64,000 nt of DNA. Source: Bacteroidota bacterium. Lineage in GTDB: Bacteria > Bacteroidota > Bacteroidia > Flavobacteriales > Flavobacteriaceae. The DNA is taken from assembly GCA_023434025.1 (NCBI GenBank), contig JAEYTL010000025.1:107911-171910 (forward strand). The letters are read 5' to 3'. Shown here in pieces: positions 50,627-60,013 of the stretch; position 1 is the first letter of the stretch, and each line of letters opens with the position of its first letter. The position numbers were made by a program, and so were the translations under genes. Under the pieces are notes generated by a model, which saw nothing but the letters and a program-made list of their open reading frames with translations, made no database searches and had not been told where the DNA came from.

Positions 50627-51934
50627 TTACAACTGAATTGTTTCTTCCTGTTCTTTCGGCACTCTTAATAACAGTAAAAGCCCGGCTACAAAGAAAACCA
50701 TTAAAAATACAATGGCATTGCGCATACTTCCGGTAATCTGGTCAATTGTTCCGTAAATCGCCATACCAATTACAATTCCTATTTTTTCTGACACATCATA
50801 AAAACTGAAAAACGAAGCGGTATCATCCGTTTTCGGTAAAAACTTAGAATAGGTTGATCGCGACAAGGCCTGAATGCCTCCCATAACCAATCCCACAAAT
50901 CCGGCTGTCACATAAAAATGAATCGGTTCGGTTACAAAATAAGCAAACACACAAATAACTGCCCAAATGCCGTTAATGACAATCAAAGTCGGAACATTCC
51001 CGAATCTTTCTGATGCTTTAGAGGTCAGAATCGCTCCGGCTACAGCCACCAGCTGAATCACCAAGATACTGATAATCAATCCAGTGGTTTTTTCACTGTC
51101 GGCAGACCAGTTGATTTCCTGTTCACCAAAATACGTAGCCACCAGCATCACCGTCTGAACCGCCATACTATACACAAAGAAAGCAATAAGGTAACGGTAT
51201 AACTTCAAATTGTGATAAAGCTGTCCCTGTACCTTCCTAAGCTCTCTAAACCCGTTGAGAATAACATCTTTCGTAATCTTATCGGCGTTTTTATTCCCTT
51301 TCGGAAGATACCAAAACGCATATTGGGCAAAAAGGATCCACCAGATTCCGGTCATGGCAAAAGATAAACGCATGGCATGCATAGCCTCTTCTCCTTCTTT
51401 CCCCAATATCATGATTAAATTAATGACTAATAGAATTACACTGCCAATATACCCCATGGAATACCCTTTGGCACTCAAACCGTCCTGTTGTTCTTTGTGG
51501 GCAATGTCCGGTAAATACGAATTATAAAACACCAGACTACCCCAAAATCCGATCAAACCAAAAAAGAAACAGGTAACTCCAAAATAAATATTGTCTTTGG
51601 TAAACCAATACATTCCAATACAGGACAACGCTCCCAGATAACAGAAAAACTGCATAAACCGTTTTTTATTCCCGGCAAAATCAGCTATTCCGGAAAGAAT
51701 CGGTGAAAAAAAAGCAACACATAAAAAAGCAAAAGCCGTTACAAAACTGATCAGGGCCGTACTTTTAAATTCATAGCCTAAAAAGAGAATATTGGGATTT
51801 TCTTTCGGAAATAAAAATCCGTAATACAACGGAAAAACGGAAGATGAAATGACTAACGGATAAACCGAATTGGCCCAGTCATAAAAAGCCCAGGCATTGG
51901 TTAATTTTTTACTTCCTTTTGCAAGTGTTGCCAT
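50627..51934 (-). CDS. MFS transporter (UMF1/Atg22-like)
   Basis: The protein has 435 residues with about 12 membrane helices. It matches the UMF1-like MFS branch: AWAFYDWANSVYPLVISSSVFPLYYGFLF at the N-terminus, GFVGLVMGGIQALSRSTYSKFLPK and FFSFYDVSEKIGIVIGMA in the second half. Substrate unknown. It is upstream of the CxxC-AraC gene with 15 bases between them, so it may belong to the same transcript, although a role with metals is only a suggestion. A terminator separates it from the M48 protease gene. Confidence 0.85.
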   Translation of the reverse strand: MATLAKGSKKLTNAWAFYDWANSVYPLVISSSVFPLYYGFLFPKENPNILFLGYEFKSTALISFVTAFAFLCVAFFSPILSGIADFAGNKKRFMQFFCYLGALSCIGMYWFTKDNIYFGVTCFFFGLIGFWGSLVFYNSYLPDIAHKEQQDGLSAKGYSMGYIGSVILLVINLIMILGKEGEEAMHAMRLSFAMTGIWWILFAQYAFWYLPKGNKNADKITKDVILNGFRELRKVQGQLYHNLKLYRYLIAFFVYSMAVQTVMLVATYFGEQEINWSADSEKTTGLIISILVIQLVAVAGAILTSKASERFGNVPTLIVINGIWAVICVFAYFVTEPIHFYVTAGFVGLVMGGIQALSRSTYSKFLPKTDDTASFFSFYDVSEKIGIVIGMAIYGTIDQITGSMRNAIVFLMVFFVAGLLLLLRVPKEQEETIQL

Positions 51935-51951
51935 AGTTGAAATATTTGGTC

Positions 51952-51984
51952 ATAAAAAAAAGCTGTTCTTTTCAGAACAGCTTC
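51952..51984 (-). terminator. Terminator after the M48 protease gene
   Basis: On the minus strand AGCTGTTCT (51974-51982 read in reverse) pairs with AGAACAGCT (51961-51969) around a short loop, followed by a run of T (51954-51960). Confidence 0.75.
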
Positions 51985-51998
51985 GAAGATACTATTTT

Positions 51999-52817
51999 TT
52001 ATTTGAAAACAACTCCGTACTTAGCTGCCTCGGCCTTTGCTTCCGGAATCCATTTTGTTAAATTGGAAACCCTTGTATTGTGCGAGGGGTGCGTGCTCAT
52101 GAACTCGGCCGGTTCCTGTCCGCCGGACGCCGCCCCCATTCGTTCCCAGAACGGAACCGATGCTTCCGGATTATAGCCTGCAATGGCCATCAAAATCAGC
52201 CCGATTTTATCGGCTTCACTTTCATGACTACGGCTGAAAGGCAACATACCAAACATTTGAGAACCTGCTCCGTAAGCTGTCATGGCAATCGCTTGTGTCT
52301 GCTCGTTCTTTTCGCCCACAGCCAACCCAACTCCCACAGCACCGGCCTGTTGCAAAATCCCGGCACTCATGCGTTGCTGACCGTGATTCAAAAGAGCATG
52401 GGCAACTTCGTGCCCCATTACAGTTGCCAAACCGGCTTCGTCTTTGGCAACCGGCATTATGCCGGTATAGACTACAATTTTTCCACCGGGCATACACCAG
52501 GCATTCACCGCTTTGTCTTCCACCAGCTTGTACTCCCATTTGTAATCTTTCAGGTAATCGGCGTGACCGATAGCGGTTAACCATTTTTCAGCCGCTTGTC
52601 TGATTTTTACACCTACCGTTTCTACTCTTTTGGCTTCTGCGGTTCCGCTGACCACTTTGTTTTCTTTTAAAAAAGTGTCGTATTGTTGAAACGCAGAAGG
52701 AAAGATAGAACTGTTATTCACCAGAGCCAACGTACTTTTTCCTGTTAGCGGATTGGTAGCACATCCCATCGTAAGCACTAATGCACTAAACGAACCAAAG
52801 GCAATAATTCTTTTCAT
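51999..52817 (-). CDS. M48-family metalloprotease lipoprotein
   Basis: The protein has 272 residues with a signal peptide and lipobox (LTMGCATN, Cys ~19). The zinc motif HEVAHALLNHGQQR and the third ligand in ESEADKIGLILM identify M48, as in HtpX/BepA-type single-domain proteins. GGKIVVYTGIMP precedes the active site. It probably works at the inner face of the outer membrane in protein quality control. It is transcribed alone, ending at a terminator. Confidence 0.9.
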   Translation of the reverse strand: MKRIIAFGSFSALVLTMGCATNPLTGKSTLALVNNSSIFPSAFQQYDTFLKENKVVSGTAEAKRVETVGVKIRQAAEKWLTAIGHADYLKDYKWEYKLVEDKAVNAWCMPGGKIVVYTGIMPVAKDEAGLATVMGHEVAHALLNHGQQRMSAGILQQAGAVGVGLAVGEKNEQTQAIAMTAYGAGSQMFGMLPFSRSHESEADKIGLILMAIAGYNPEASVPFWERMGAASGGQEPAEFMSTHPSHNTRVSNLTKWIPEAKAEAAKYGVVFK

Positions 52818-52859
52818 TTTATTTAAAATTAGGCTAATAAGTTATACAAAAGTAATAAT

Positions 52860-55259
52860 CTATTGGCCAACAATATGCAGTTCCGTAAAGAATTTATCAA
52901 CCGTTAAACTATTTTTACCGTCAAAAGAAGCTGAGGCCAAGGTTGTTTTCTCATTATCAATTTCGATTGAAGATATGGTAAACGGCAAACCGATAAAATT
53001 AATCCTGAATGTTTTATAATGCGTTAAAAACTCCCCCTCCTGATGCAGCTGGATGATAAGTTCTTTCTCTTTTCCGGTTAAATTGAACGTCTTTAATGAA
53101 AATCTTCCCTTGTTATAATCATACCCATCCTGAGCATCTTCGTACAAAACTGATTTTTCTTTACCTAATTTGAAATAAACATCCAGTGTGATTTCATCAA
53201 ATTCTTTTTCGCCTACATACTGCTGAACAGGATATTTCGGAATTATGGCACCCTCCTTGATGAAAATCGGAATCTGATCATAATCGGTTGCTACCCAAAA
53301 TTCTTTTTTCCCTTCAACCAATTCATTTGTCCAGTAATTATACCAGTTGCCTTTCGGAAGATACATGCGTCTTCCCACTGCGTTGGGTTCTAAAATCGGA
53401 CAAACCAGAATCTGATTTCCGAAAATAAATTCATCCGTCCGGTATAATGTCTGAATATCTTCCTGATCAAAATACACCAAAGGCTTCAGCATAGGTTCTC
53501 CCTCGTTTACATATTTCCAGAACATCGTATATAAATAAGGTAGTAATTGGTAGCGGAGGTTTACAAACTTTCGTGTAATATTGATTACTTCTTCTCCAAA
53601 CGACCAAGGCTCTTGCTCACCGTGATCACCGGACGAATGTGTGCGGCAGAAAGGATGAAAAACCCCGAGCTGAATCCAGCGGGCATACAATTCTCCCGAA
53701 GGCTGTTCGGCAAAACCACCGATATCAGAACCGGTAAAACCCATTCCGCTGATTGACATGCGTTGCATCTGAATGTTCGCAATCCATAAATGTTCCCAGG
53801 TGGCTACGTTATCCCCTGTCCATGACGATGTATAACGCTGTGCCCCGGAATAAGCTGAACGGGTGATGATAAAGGGCCGTTTAGGATAGGCAAAACGTTT
53901 CACACCTTCATACGTTGCCTTTGCCATTTGTGTACCGTAAATATTGTGGGCTTTACGGTGACTGCACGGATGTCCGTCATAATCGTGACGCACATCCATC
54001 GGAAAGGTTTTTCCGGGTACATCCATCACAGCAGGTTCGTTCATATCGTTCCAGACTCCTTTTACACCGATATCAGAAATCAATTCTTTGAATAAGCCGG
54101 CCCACCATTCGCGAACTTCAGGATTCGTATAATCGGGAAAATTACATTCTCCCGGCCAGACTTTTCCTTTCATATAGGGTCCGTCGGCACGTTTACAGAA
54201 ATAATCCTTTTCCAACGCTTCCTGATACACCCAATATTCTTTATCAATTTTGATTCCGGGATCTATGATCACAACCGTTTTAAAGCCGTCCTGAGCCAGC
54301 TCAGCCACCATCCGCTTCGGATCCGGAAAGTATTCTTTGCTCCAGGTAAAACAACGGAATCCTTCCATATAATCGATGTCGAGATAAATAGCATCGCACG
54401 GAATTGCTAACTTTCGGAAAGTTGAAGTAATTTCTTTGACTTTACTCTCCGGATAATAACTCCATTTGCACTGGTGGTAGCCCAGTGTCCACATGGGCGG
54501 AAGTTCCGGTTTTCCGGTTAAATGCGTATAATTGGTTACCACATCCTTCATTTTAGGACCGTAGATAAAATAGTAATTCATCTCACCCCCTTCTGCCCAA
54601 AAACTGGTTACGTTTCGGCGTTCATGGCAAAAATCAAAAAAAGTCCGGAAGGTATTGTCAAAAAATATTCCATACGCTTTGTTGTGGTGTAGTCCGATGT
54701 AAAAGGGTACTACTTTATAAAGCGGTTCCTGCTCGCGATGAAAAGCATATTGATCTGTGGCCCAATTTTCAACCCGTTTCCCTTTTAGATTAAGGTGGGT
54801 GGCTTTATCTCCCATCCCGTAATAACATTCACCATCATTGGCTTTTTTACTCATCTTAACGATATTGCCGCCAAATTCGTAGCTTTCTTCCCAGTGAAAA
54901 CCAATCTCATCTTCCAGAATCTGAAAACCTTCTGAATCAAAAATCGAAACTTTTGCATTTTCTTTATTGATTTTACAAACAATCTTACTGGTCGTTATGG
55001 TGTAAAATGTTTTGTGCTCTTCAACAGCCAGTTCATTATAGCCATGGGATTGGCCCTTGTCGATAGCATACGAAAAATCTTTATTGAAATAACCTTTGGT
55101 CGTATAGCGAAAGCGGATCATACTGTCGCGAAGAATTGTTATTTTTAGAACAACATTGTTTTCAGTATAAAAAAAGACGTTGTCAACATCCTGGTTATAG
55201 GTCAAAATCCGGGCAGGAAACTGATCGCCTTTGTATTCTAATTCAGTGTTTGTAATCAT
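52860..55259 (-). CDS. Alpha-glucosidase, glycoside hydrolase family 31
   Basis: The protein has 799 residues from ATG 55259. The GH31 catalytic region is clear: DAIYLDIDYMEGFRCFTW, VKGVWNDMNEPAVMDV with the nucleophile Asp, and WTGDNVATWEHLW with the acid/base Asp, then GFTGSDIGGF and RTHSSGDHGEQEPW. A domain with YYGMGDKATHLNLKG precedes it. It removes alpha-linked glucose from oligosaccharides. No signal peptide, so it is cytoplasmic. It may act with the glycogen genes that follow in the same direction. An upstream in-frame ATG at 55301 is less likely. Confidence 0.92.
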   Translation of the reverse strand: MITNTELEYKGDQFPARILTYNQDVDNVFFYTENNVVLKITILRDSMIRFRYTTKGYFNKDFSYAIDKGQSHGYNELAVEEHKTFYTITTSKIVCKINKENAKVSIFDSEGFQILEDEIGFHWEESYEFGGNIVKMSKKANDGECYYGMGDKATHLNLKGKRVENWATDQYAFHREQEPLYKVVPFYIGLHHNKAYGIFFDNTFRTFFDFCHERRNVTSFWAEGGEMNYYFIYGPKMKDVVTNYTHLTGKPELPPMWTLGYHQCKWSYYPESKVKEITSTFRKLAIPCDAIYLDIDYMEGFRCFTWSKEYFPDPKRMVAELAQDGFKTVVIIDPGIKIDKEYWVYQEALEKDYFCKRADGPYMKGKVWPGECNFPDYTNPEVREWWAGLFKELISDIGVKGVWNDMNEPAVMDVPGKTFPMDVRHDYDGHPCSHRKAHNIYGTQMAKATYEGVKRFAYPKRPFIITRSAYSGAQRYTSSWTGDNVATWEHLWIANIQMQRMSISGMGFTGSDIGGFAEQPSGELYARWIQLGVFHPFCRTHSSGDHGEQEPWSFGEEVINITRKFVNLRYQLLPYLYTMFWKYVNEGEPMLKPLVYFDQEDIQTLYRTDEFIFGNQILVCPILEPNAVGRRMYLPKGNWYNYWTNELVEGKKEFWVATDYDQIPIFIKEGAIIPKYPVQQYVGEKEFDEITLDVYFKLGKEKSVLYEDAQDGYDYNKGRFSLKTFNLTGKEKELIIQLHQEGEFLTHYKTFRINFIGLPFTISSIEIDNEKTTLASASFDGKNSLTVDKFFTELHIVGQ

Positions 55260-55412
55260 AATAATCGGGTTATAATGTTCAAATTTACAAAGTTGAAACA
55301 TTTATACGCTTTTTAATTTCAGCTTTTATCAACTCAAACGTTTGCGTTATTGGATAAAACAGAAATCCTGTGATAAAAAGAAAAAATTACAGTTCTTTTT
55401 TAATTCAAAATC

Positions 55413-55465
55413 ATAAGGTATTAAGTTTCATTAAGCATTCTAGACTTAATGAAACTTAATACCTT
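55413..55465. repeat. Perfect 22-bp inverted repeat
   Basis: TAAGGTATTAAGTTTCATTA starts the left arm (55413-55434) and its exact complement lies at 55444-55465, with nine bases between. It sits between glgB and the GH31 gene. There is no T-run. It may be a hairpin repeat or a factor-dependent terminator. Confidence 0.6.
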
Positions 55466-55498
55466 AATGGTTTAAAAGCTACAAAAGTTAAACTTAAA

Positions 55499-57412
55499 TT
55501 ACTTCAAAGAAGTTTTAAAAACAGAAACACCTAAAGGAGGTAGAGTCAGTGCTGCCGAAAACTCCCTGCCGTTCCAGGCTTCTTTTTCTATTTTTATTGC
55601 TGTTTTGTTCAACACACCACTTCCACCATATTCCTTTTTGTCTGAATTAAAAATTTCGGTTAATTTTCCTTTACAAGGCAGTCCGATACGGTAATTCTCC
55701 CGAACAACCGGCGTAAAATTACAAACGACAACTACATTTTCTTTTTCATTTTTTCCTTTTCGGATGTAGCTCAGCACTGCATTCTGATGATCGGCATAAT
55801 TAATCCATTCAAACCCCTCTGCCGTAAACTGTTTTTCAAACAAAGCTGGGTTATTTTTGTACAACTCATTTAAATCGGTTATGCATTTTTTGATGCCACC
55901 ATGGTAGCCATACTGCAACAAATGCCAGTCTAAACTGCCGTCAAATTTCCACTCAGCCCGTTGCCCGAATTCGGCCCCCATGAATAACAAATTCGTACCG
56001 GGATGGGTAAACATATAACCGTAAAGCAAACGCAAATTGGCAAACTGCTGCCATTCGTCACCCGTCATTCGACCTAAAATGGATTTTTTACCATACACCA
56101 CTTCGTCATGCGAAAGCGGCAACATAAAGTTTTCGGAAAAGGCATACGTCATCGAAAATGTTAAATCATTTTGATGGTATTTTCGGTAAATAGACTCACG
56201 TTTAAAATACTGTAACGTATCGTGCATCCAGCCCATCATCCATTTCATGCCAAAGCCTAAACCACCAATAGAAGTAGGTCTCGAAACCATCGGAAACGAC
56301 GTGCTCTCTTCGGCAATGGTCTGAACACCTTCATAATTGGCATAAACGGCTTCGTTGAAATCTTTCAGGAAACTGATGGTATCTAAATTTTCTCTACCGC
56401 CATAAATATTAGGTTCCCACTCTCCTTCTTTACGGGAATAATCCAAATACAACATCGAAGCCACCGCATCTACCCGAAGTCCGTCTGCATGATAATGGTC
56501 TAACCAAAACAGTGCATTGGAAATCAGAAACGACCGCACTTCATTTCTGCCATAATTAAACACCAAACTTTTCCAGTCGGGATGGTAACCTTTTCTCCGG
56601 TCGGGATGCTCGTAAAGGTTGGAACCGTCAAAAAATCCCAGCCCGTGTGCATCATCGGGAAAATGCGACGGAACCCAGTCTAAAATCACCCCGATGCCGG
56701 CCTGATGCAATTTATCCACCAAAAACATAAAGTCCTGCGGTTTTCCGAACCGGGAAGTTGGGGCAAAATAGCCAATCAACTGATAACCCCAGGACGGATC
56801 ATACGGATACTCCATAATCGGCATAAATTCCACGTGCGTGAAACCGGTTTCTTTGACATAATTCACCAAATCTTCTGCCAGTTCCAGATAGGTCAGCGAA
56901 CGATCTTGCTCTAAATTGCGTTTCCACGAACCCAGGTGCACTTCATACACCGAATACGGTTTGTCTAAACCATTTTTATCCTTTCGGGAATCCATCCATT
57001 TTTTATCTTTCCACTTGTATTCCAAGTCCCAGATCACCGAAGCCGTTTCGGGTGGTTTCTGGCAATACAACGCAAACGGATCGGCTTTTTCAGTGATGAT
57101 GCCGTTGTTATTCGACTGGATTTTATATTTGTATTTCGTTCCTTTATCTACTCCGGGAATAAATCCTTCCCAGATGCCGGAAGAATCCCAACGTACATGC
57201 AACTGATGTTCGCCCTGAATCCAGTAATTAAAATCGCCGACCACCGAAACCGAGCGTGCCGACGGTGCCCAAACGGCAAAGTAAACACCTTTTACACCAT
57301 TGACTTCGATGAGATGAGTTCCTAATTTTTCGTATAATCTAAAATGCTTTCCGGCTTTGAATAACGCAATGTCAAAATCGGTGAATAAGGAATGTGGTTG
57401 TACTAAGTTCAT
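55499..57412 (-). CDS. glgB: 1,4-alpha-glucan branching enzyme
   Basis: The protein has 637 residues. An N-terminal CBM48-like domain (YFAVWAPSARSVSVVGDFN) precedes the GH13 barrel: VEFMPIMEYPYDPSWGYQ, the segment GLRVDAVASMLYLDYSR with the nucleophile Asp, TIAEESTSFP with the acid/base Glu, and LPLSHDEVVYGK. It makes alpha-1,6 branches in the glucan built by GlgE. Its first 78 bases are copied upstream at 58259-58336, on the far side of the HigB/HigA genes. The N-terminal extension found in some GlgB proteins is absent. Confidence 0.94.
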   Translation of the reverse strand: MNLVQPHSLFTDFDIALFKAGKHFRLYEKLGTHLIEVNGVKGVYFAVWAPSARSVSVVGDFNYWIQGEHQLHVRWDSSGIWEGFIPGVDKGTKYKYKIQSNNNGIITEKADPFALYCQKPPETASVIWDLEYKWKDKKWMDSRKDKNGLDKPYSVYEVHLGSWKRNLEQDRSLTYLELAEDLVNYVKETGFTHVEFMPIMEYPYDPSWGYQLIGYFAPTSRFGKPQDFMFLVDKLHQAGIGVILDWVPSHFPDDAHGLGFFDGSNLYEHPDRRKGYHPDWKSLVFNYGRNEVRSFLISNALFWLDHYHADGLRVDAVASMLYLDYSRKEGEWEPNIYGGRENLDTISFLKDFNEAVYANYEGVQTIAEESTSFPMVSRPTSIGGLGFGMKWMMGWMHDTLQYFKRESIYRKYHQNDLTFSMTYAFSENFMLPLSHDEVVYGKKSILGRMTGDEWQQFANLRLLYGYMFTHPGTNLLFMGAEFGQRAEWKFDGSLDWHLLQYGYHGGIKKCITDLNELYKNNPALFEKQFTAEGFEWINYADHQNAVLSYIRKGKNEKENVVVVCNFTPVVRENYRIGLPCKGKLTEIFNSDKKEYGGSGVLNKTAIKIEKEAWNGREFSAALTLPPLGVSVFKTSLK

Positions 57413-57414
57413 AT
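57337..57414. repeat. 78-bp direct repeat, glgB copy
   Basis: This covers the glgB start codon and first ~25 codons. It aligns without gaps with 58259-58336, differing at about eight positions. Confidence 0.8.
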
Positions 57415-57499
57415 TGCATTTTTTACCCTTGAATGGTCTTTAAGCTTATTTTAAAAGTTCAATATAGGCAGTTATTCATAATTTCTAAACAACTTGATA

Positions 57500-57802
57500 T
57501 TACACATCAAGCGAAAATTTCAAACTTCCCCCTAATCCTTCTCTTATAATTCTCAATAATGTTGAAAGGCGAATATCACTCGCATTATTCTCAATTCTTG
57601 AAATATAGTTTTTGGTTGTACCTACTCTTTCCGCTAATTGCTCTTGCGTAAGATGTTGTTTTTTTCTTGCCTCTTGAATCAAAACACCTATTTTATACGT
57701 TTCAAATTCTTCGTTGAATATGTCCCGAGTTTCTGTTCCTTCTTTTCCATATTGTTCATCTAAATGGTCATCAAATGAAGTAATTCTTTTATCTTTTATC
57801 AT
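57500..57802 (-). CDS. HigA-type antitoxin (XRE family)
   Basis: The protein has 100 residues from ATG 57802. A helix-turn-helix of the Xre type covers ~40-95: LIQEARKKQHLTQEQLAERVGTTKNYISRIEN. It follows the toxin gene by 43 bases (shorter if a TTG start is used). It would neutralise the toxin and repress the pair. The pair lies between maltokinase and glgB, where no other flavobacterial function is expected. Confidence 0.85.
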   Translation of the reverse strand: MIKDKRITSFDDHLDEQYGKEGTETRDIFNEEFETYKIGVLIQEARKKQHLTQEQLAERVGTTKNYISRIENNASDIRLSTLLRIIREGLGGSLKFSLDV

Positions 57803-57845
57803 AACTTTCTTGCCGTATTGAAGTGTTGCCGCCACTGCCAAGTTC

Positions 57846-58187
57846 TCATTTTCCTTCTAAATATTCTTGTTTTAGTCGTTCTGCTTTTTTTATTTCGTTT
57901 ATTGGTGTTTTCTGTGTTTTCTTTTGGAATCCACTCAACAAAATGATTAAATTTCCTTCATCAAAAAAACAAAATATTCTAAAAATTCCATTATCTGCTG
58001 AAATTCGGACTTCCCATAAACCGTTCGTATTTGTAAGATGTTTTAAAAACTTTTCAGGAACAATTCGAGTTGTTTTTAAAATCAATAATGTCCAGTCAAT
58101 TTTCTTTCGAACAACAAGCGATTGTTTTAAATAAAAATCCTTAAAATGATTTTCATAAAATCCTATTTCTCTTTTAAACTCGTTCAT
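57846..58187 (-). CDS. RelE/HigB-like toxin
   Basis: The protein has 113 residues of the phage-derived Gp49-like/HigB type: FKREIGFYENHFKDFYLKQ, then LWEVRISADNGIFRIFCFFDEGNLIILLSGFQKKTQKTP and a C-terminal helix with EIKKAERLKQEYLEGK. Such toxins are ribosome-dependent mRNA nucleases. Toxin first, antitoxin second is the HigBA order. The frame is complete, so the toxin should be active when free. Together with the antitoxin it is bracketed by the 78-bp duplicated glgB start. Confidence 0.85.
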   Translation of the reverse strand: MNEFKREIGFYENHFKDFYLKQSLVVRKKIDWTLLILKTTRIVPEKFLKHLTNTNGLWEVRISADNGIFRIFCFFDEGNLIILLSGFQKKTQKTPINEIKKAERLKQEYLEGK

Positions 58188-58258
58188 TTTACTGGCATAT
58201 ATTTTACAAAGTTACCTGTTTAGATAACATTTTCCAAATTAATTTTTATACCGTCAAA

Positions 58259-58336
58259 ATCTAAATTGTTTTCCGGCTTTGAATAAGTCAATGTCAAAAT
58301 AGGTAAAAAGGGAATGTGGTTGTACTAAGTTCATAT
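58259..58336 (-). pseudogene. Remnant of the glgB 5' end upstream of the toxin-antitoxin pair
   Basis: Read on the minus strand it begins ATGAACTTAGTACAACCACA and encodes MNLVQPHSLFTYFDIDLFKAG, compared with MNLVQPHSLFTDFDIALFKAG in glgB. After about 25 codons it runs into unrelated sequence ahead of the toxin gene. It looks like the original glgB start, left behind when the toxin-antitoxin pair arrived. Confidence 0.75.
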
Positions 58337-58390
58337 ACTTTAACCTTAACGGCCTCCAAATTTCTAATTTCTAAATTCTAATTTCTAACC

Positions 58391-60013
58391 CTAATAATTC
58401 ATAATACTCTGAATCCCTCTTAACGGAATCACCGCCCAACGCGGTCTGGAATTCAATTCGTAACCCAGCTCATAAACCGCTTTTTCCAACAAACAATACT
58501 TCAGTAAAAAGTCGATTTCATGGTTGTAACCTATGTTTAAATTACCGGATTGGGCTTTTTCGATGTAGGTTTCCAAAAAGACACCCACAAAATACTTATA
58601 CAGCATTTCGCCGGCTTTGAACAGTTCATCCTGTTCATACGGATATTTTTCCTTGTTATTAAAAATCGTCGCATAAATGGCATAATGAAACGAGCGGAAC
58701 ATGCCGGCCACATCTTTCAACGGTGGTTGTTTTACTTTTCTATCGCGAATGGTACTTTCCGGTTCGCCTTCAAAATCCAAAATATAAAAATCATCGCCAT
58801 TCACCAACACTTGTCCCAGATGATAATCGCCGTGAATGCGGATACGTTCCGATTTCATTTTCGTCCAGTCGAAATCGACAAAATGTTTCCGCACCAACTT
58901 TTTATTTTCCATGAACTGATGAGCCAGCTCCAACGCCAATCCGTCTAATTTGTGCAGGCTGTTTTCAATGATATTCAACCGGTTCTGAAACTGATACAAC
59001 ATACGGTTTTTCAACCAAACGGTATAATCGCCGTTGTAAGTGGTGGGTGTAAAAGCCGTTTCGTGAATATCACTTCCCAACGCAATGTGCATTTCCGCTG
59101 TTCGCAAAGCCAACGTTTGAATACGTAAAAACAAGCTCAACCCCACCCAATCGATGATTTCGGGCGGAATTTCATTAATCCGTAACCGCTTGAACATCGC
59201 AATATCGGGTAATTTATCAATTTTGATTTTCTTGCGTTTTAAATTATCAAAAACACCGTCAATCTGTTCGAGCATAAATTTCCAAGCATCGCCCTGATTA
59301 GATACCAGTTCCTGCATCAAACCAAGGGTGATATTTCCTTCGGCCAAAGCCAGGTTGATGCTTCCGGTATAGCGTGGCGTATTTTCAAAATGCATTCGTT
59401 CCGTCAAAAAACGGCTGATCTCGTAATCGGGATTGGTGCTAACATAAATGCGGCGGAAAATTTTCAGCACGAACGAATCGTTGTAAATAATCGACGTATT
59501 ACTTTGCTCCAGTCCCATAAATCGGGAGGATCGGTATTCTTCTTTTTCAATGGAAGAACCTTTGTGAAAAACCAACTTCAATCCAGGCGTTTCTTTTGAT
59601 TTCACAATATTGTCAAACAACAACTTACGGAAATCTTCCTGATGTAAAGCATCAACTAAATAACCGGTTTGTTTTCCCATCACAACCGGAGCAATAACGG
59701 TGCTTGTATCCAGTTCTTCTTTGGCCATAAACGCTAAGGGCATAAAGTAATGCTGGTAAAAAGCTTCTTTAAAATTTACTTCCAGCAAAACCCCGTAATA
59801 GGTATTCTTCTTTGAAGTTATTTTAAAATGATCCACCACCTCAATATACTTTAACGTACTCGCTTTTCCGCCATACCACCTTTTGTTGATGATATAATTT
59901 TCTAAAATATCAGACGAAAAGACCTTCACAAAATGGTCGTCTTCAAAACAAGTTGCCCAATCGGTTTTAAATTCGAATGTACTCGTAAAAGTATCCTGGT
60001 TGGTTGTGTTCAT
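58391..60013 (-). CDS. mak: Maltokinase (stand-alone)
   Basis: The protein has 540 residues. It matches maltokinase/Pep2: IINKRWYGGKAS at the N-terminus, then the kinase core with IRIHGDYHLGQVLVNGDDF (HGD, catalytic Asp) and YILDFEGEPES (metal Asp). It phosphorylates maltose with ATP to maltose 1-phosphate, the donor for GlgE. In many bacteria it is fused to trehalose synthase TreS; here it is alone. Its ATG overlaps the glgE stop by one base (TGATG), so the two are coupled. Its start codon is well supported by this overlap. Confidence 0.85.
   Translation of the reverse strand: MNTTNQDTFTSTFEFKTDWATCFEDDHFVKVFSSDILENYIINKRWYGGKASTLKYIEVVDHFKITSKKNTYYGVLLEVNFKEAFYQHYFMPLAFMAKEELDTSTVIAPVVMGKQTGYLVDALHQEDFRKLLFDNIVKSKETPGLKLVFHKGSSIEKEEYRSSRFMGLEQSNTSIIYNDSFVLKIFRRIYVSTNPDYEISRFLTERMHFENTPRYTGSINLALAEGNITLGLMQELVSNQGDAWKFMLEQIDGVFDNLKRKKIKIDKLPDIAMFKRLRINEIPPEIIDWVGLSLFLRIQTLALRTAEMHIALGSDIHETAFTPTTYNGDYTVWLKNRMLYQFQNRLNIIENSLHKLDGLALELAHQFMENKKLVRKHFVDFDWTKMKSERIRIHGDYHLGQVLVNGDDFYILDFEGEPESTIRDRKVKQPPLKDVAGMFRSFHYAIYATIFNNKEKYPYEQDELFKAGEMLYKYFVGVFLETYIEKAQSGNLNIGYNHEIDFLLKYCLLEKAVYELGYELNSRPRWAVIPLRGIQSIMNY

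Noticed and set aside
57815..57850. GGCAGTGGCGG-like piece near the antitoxin start, similar to arms of the cassette-like element
   Set aside because: Only a dozen bases resemble the arm, with no second arm and no middle motif. The 78-bp glgB duplication explains the insertion better.
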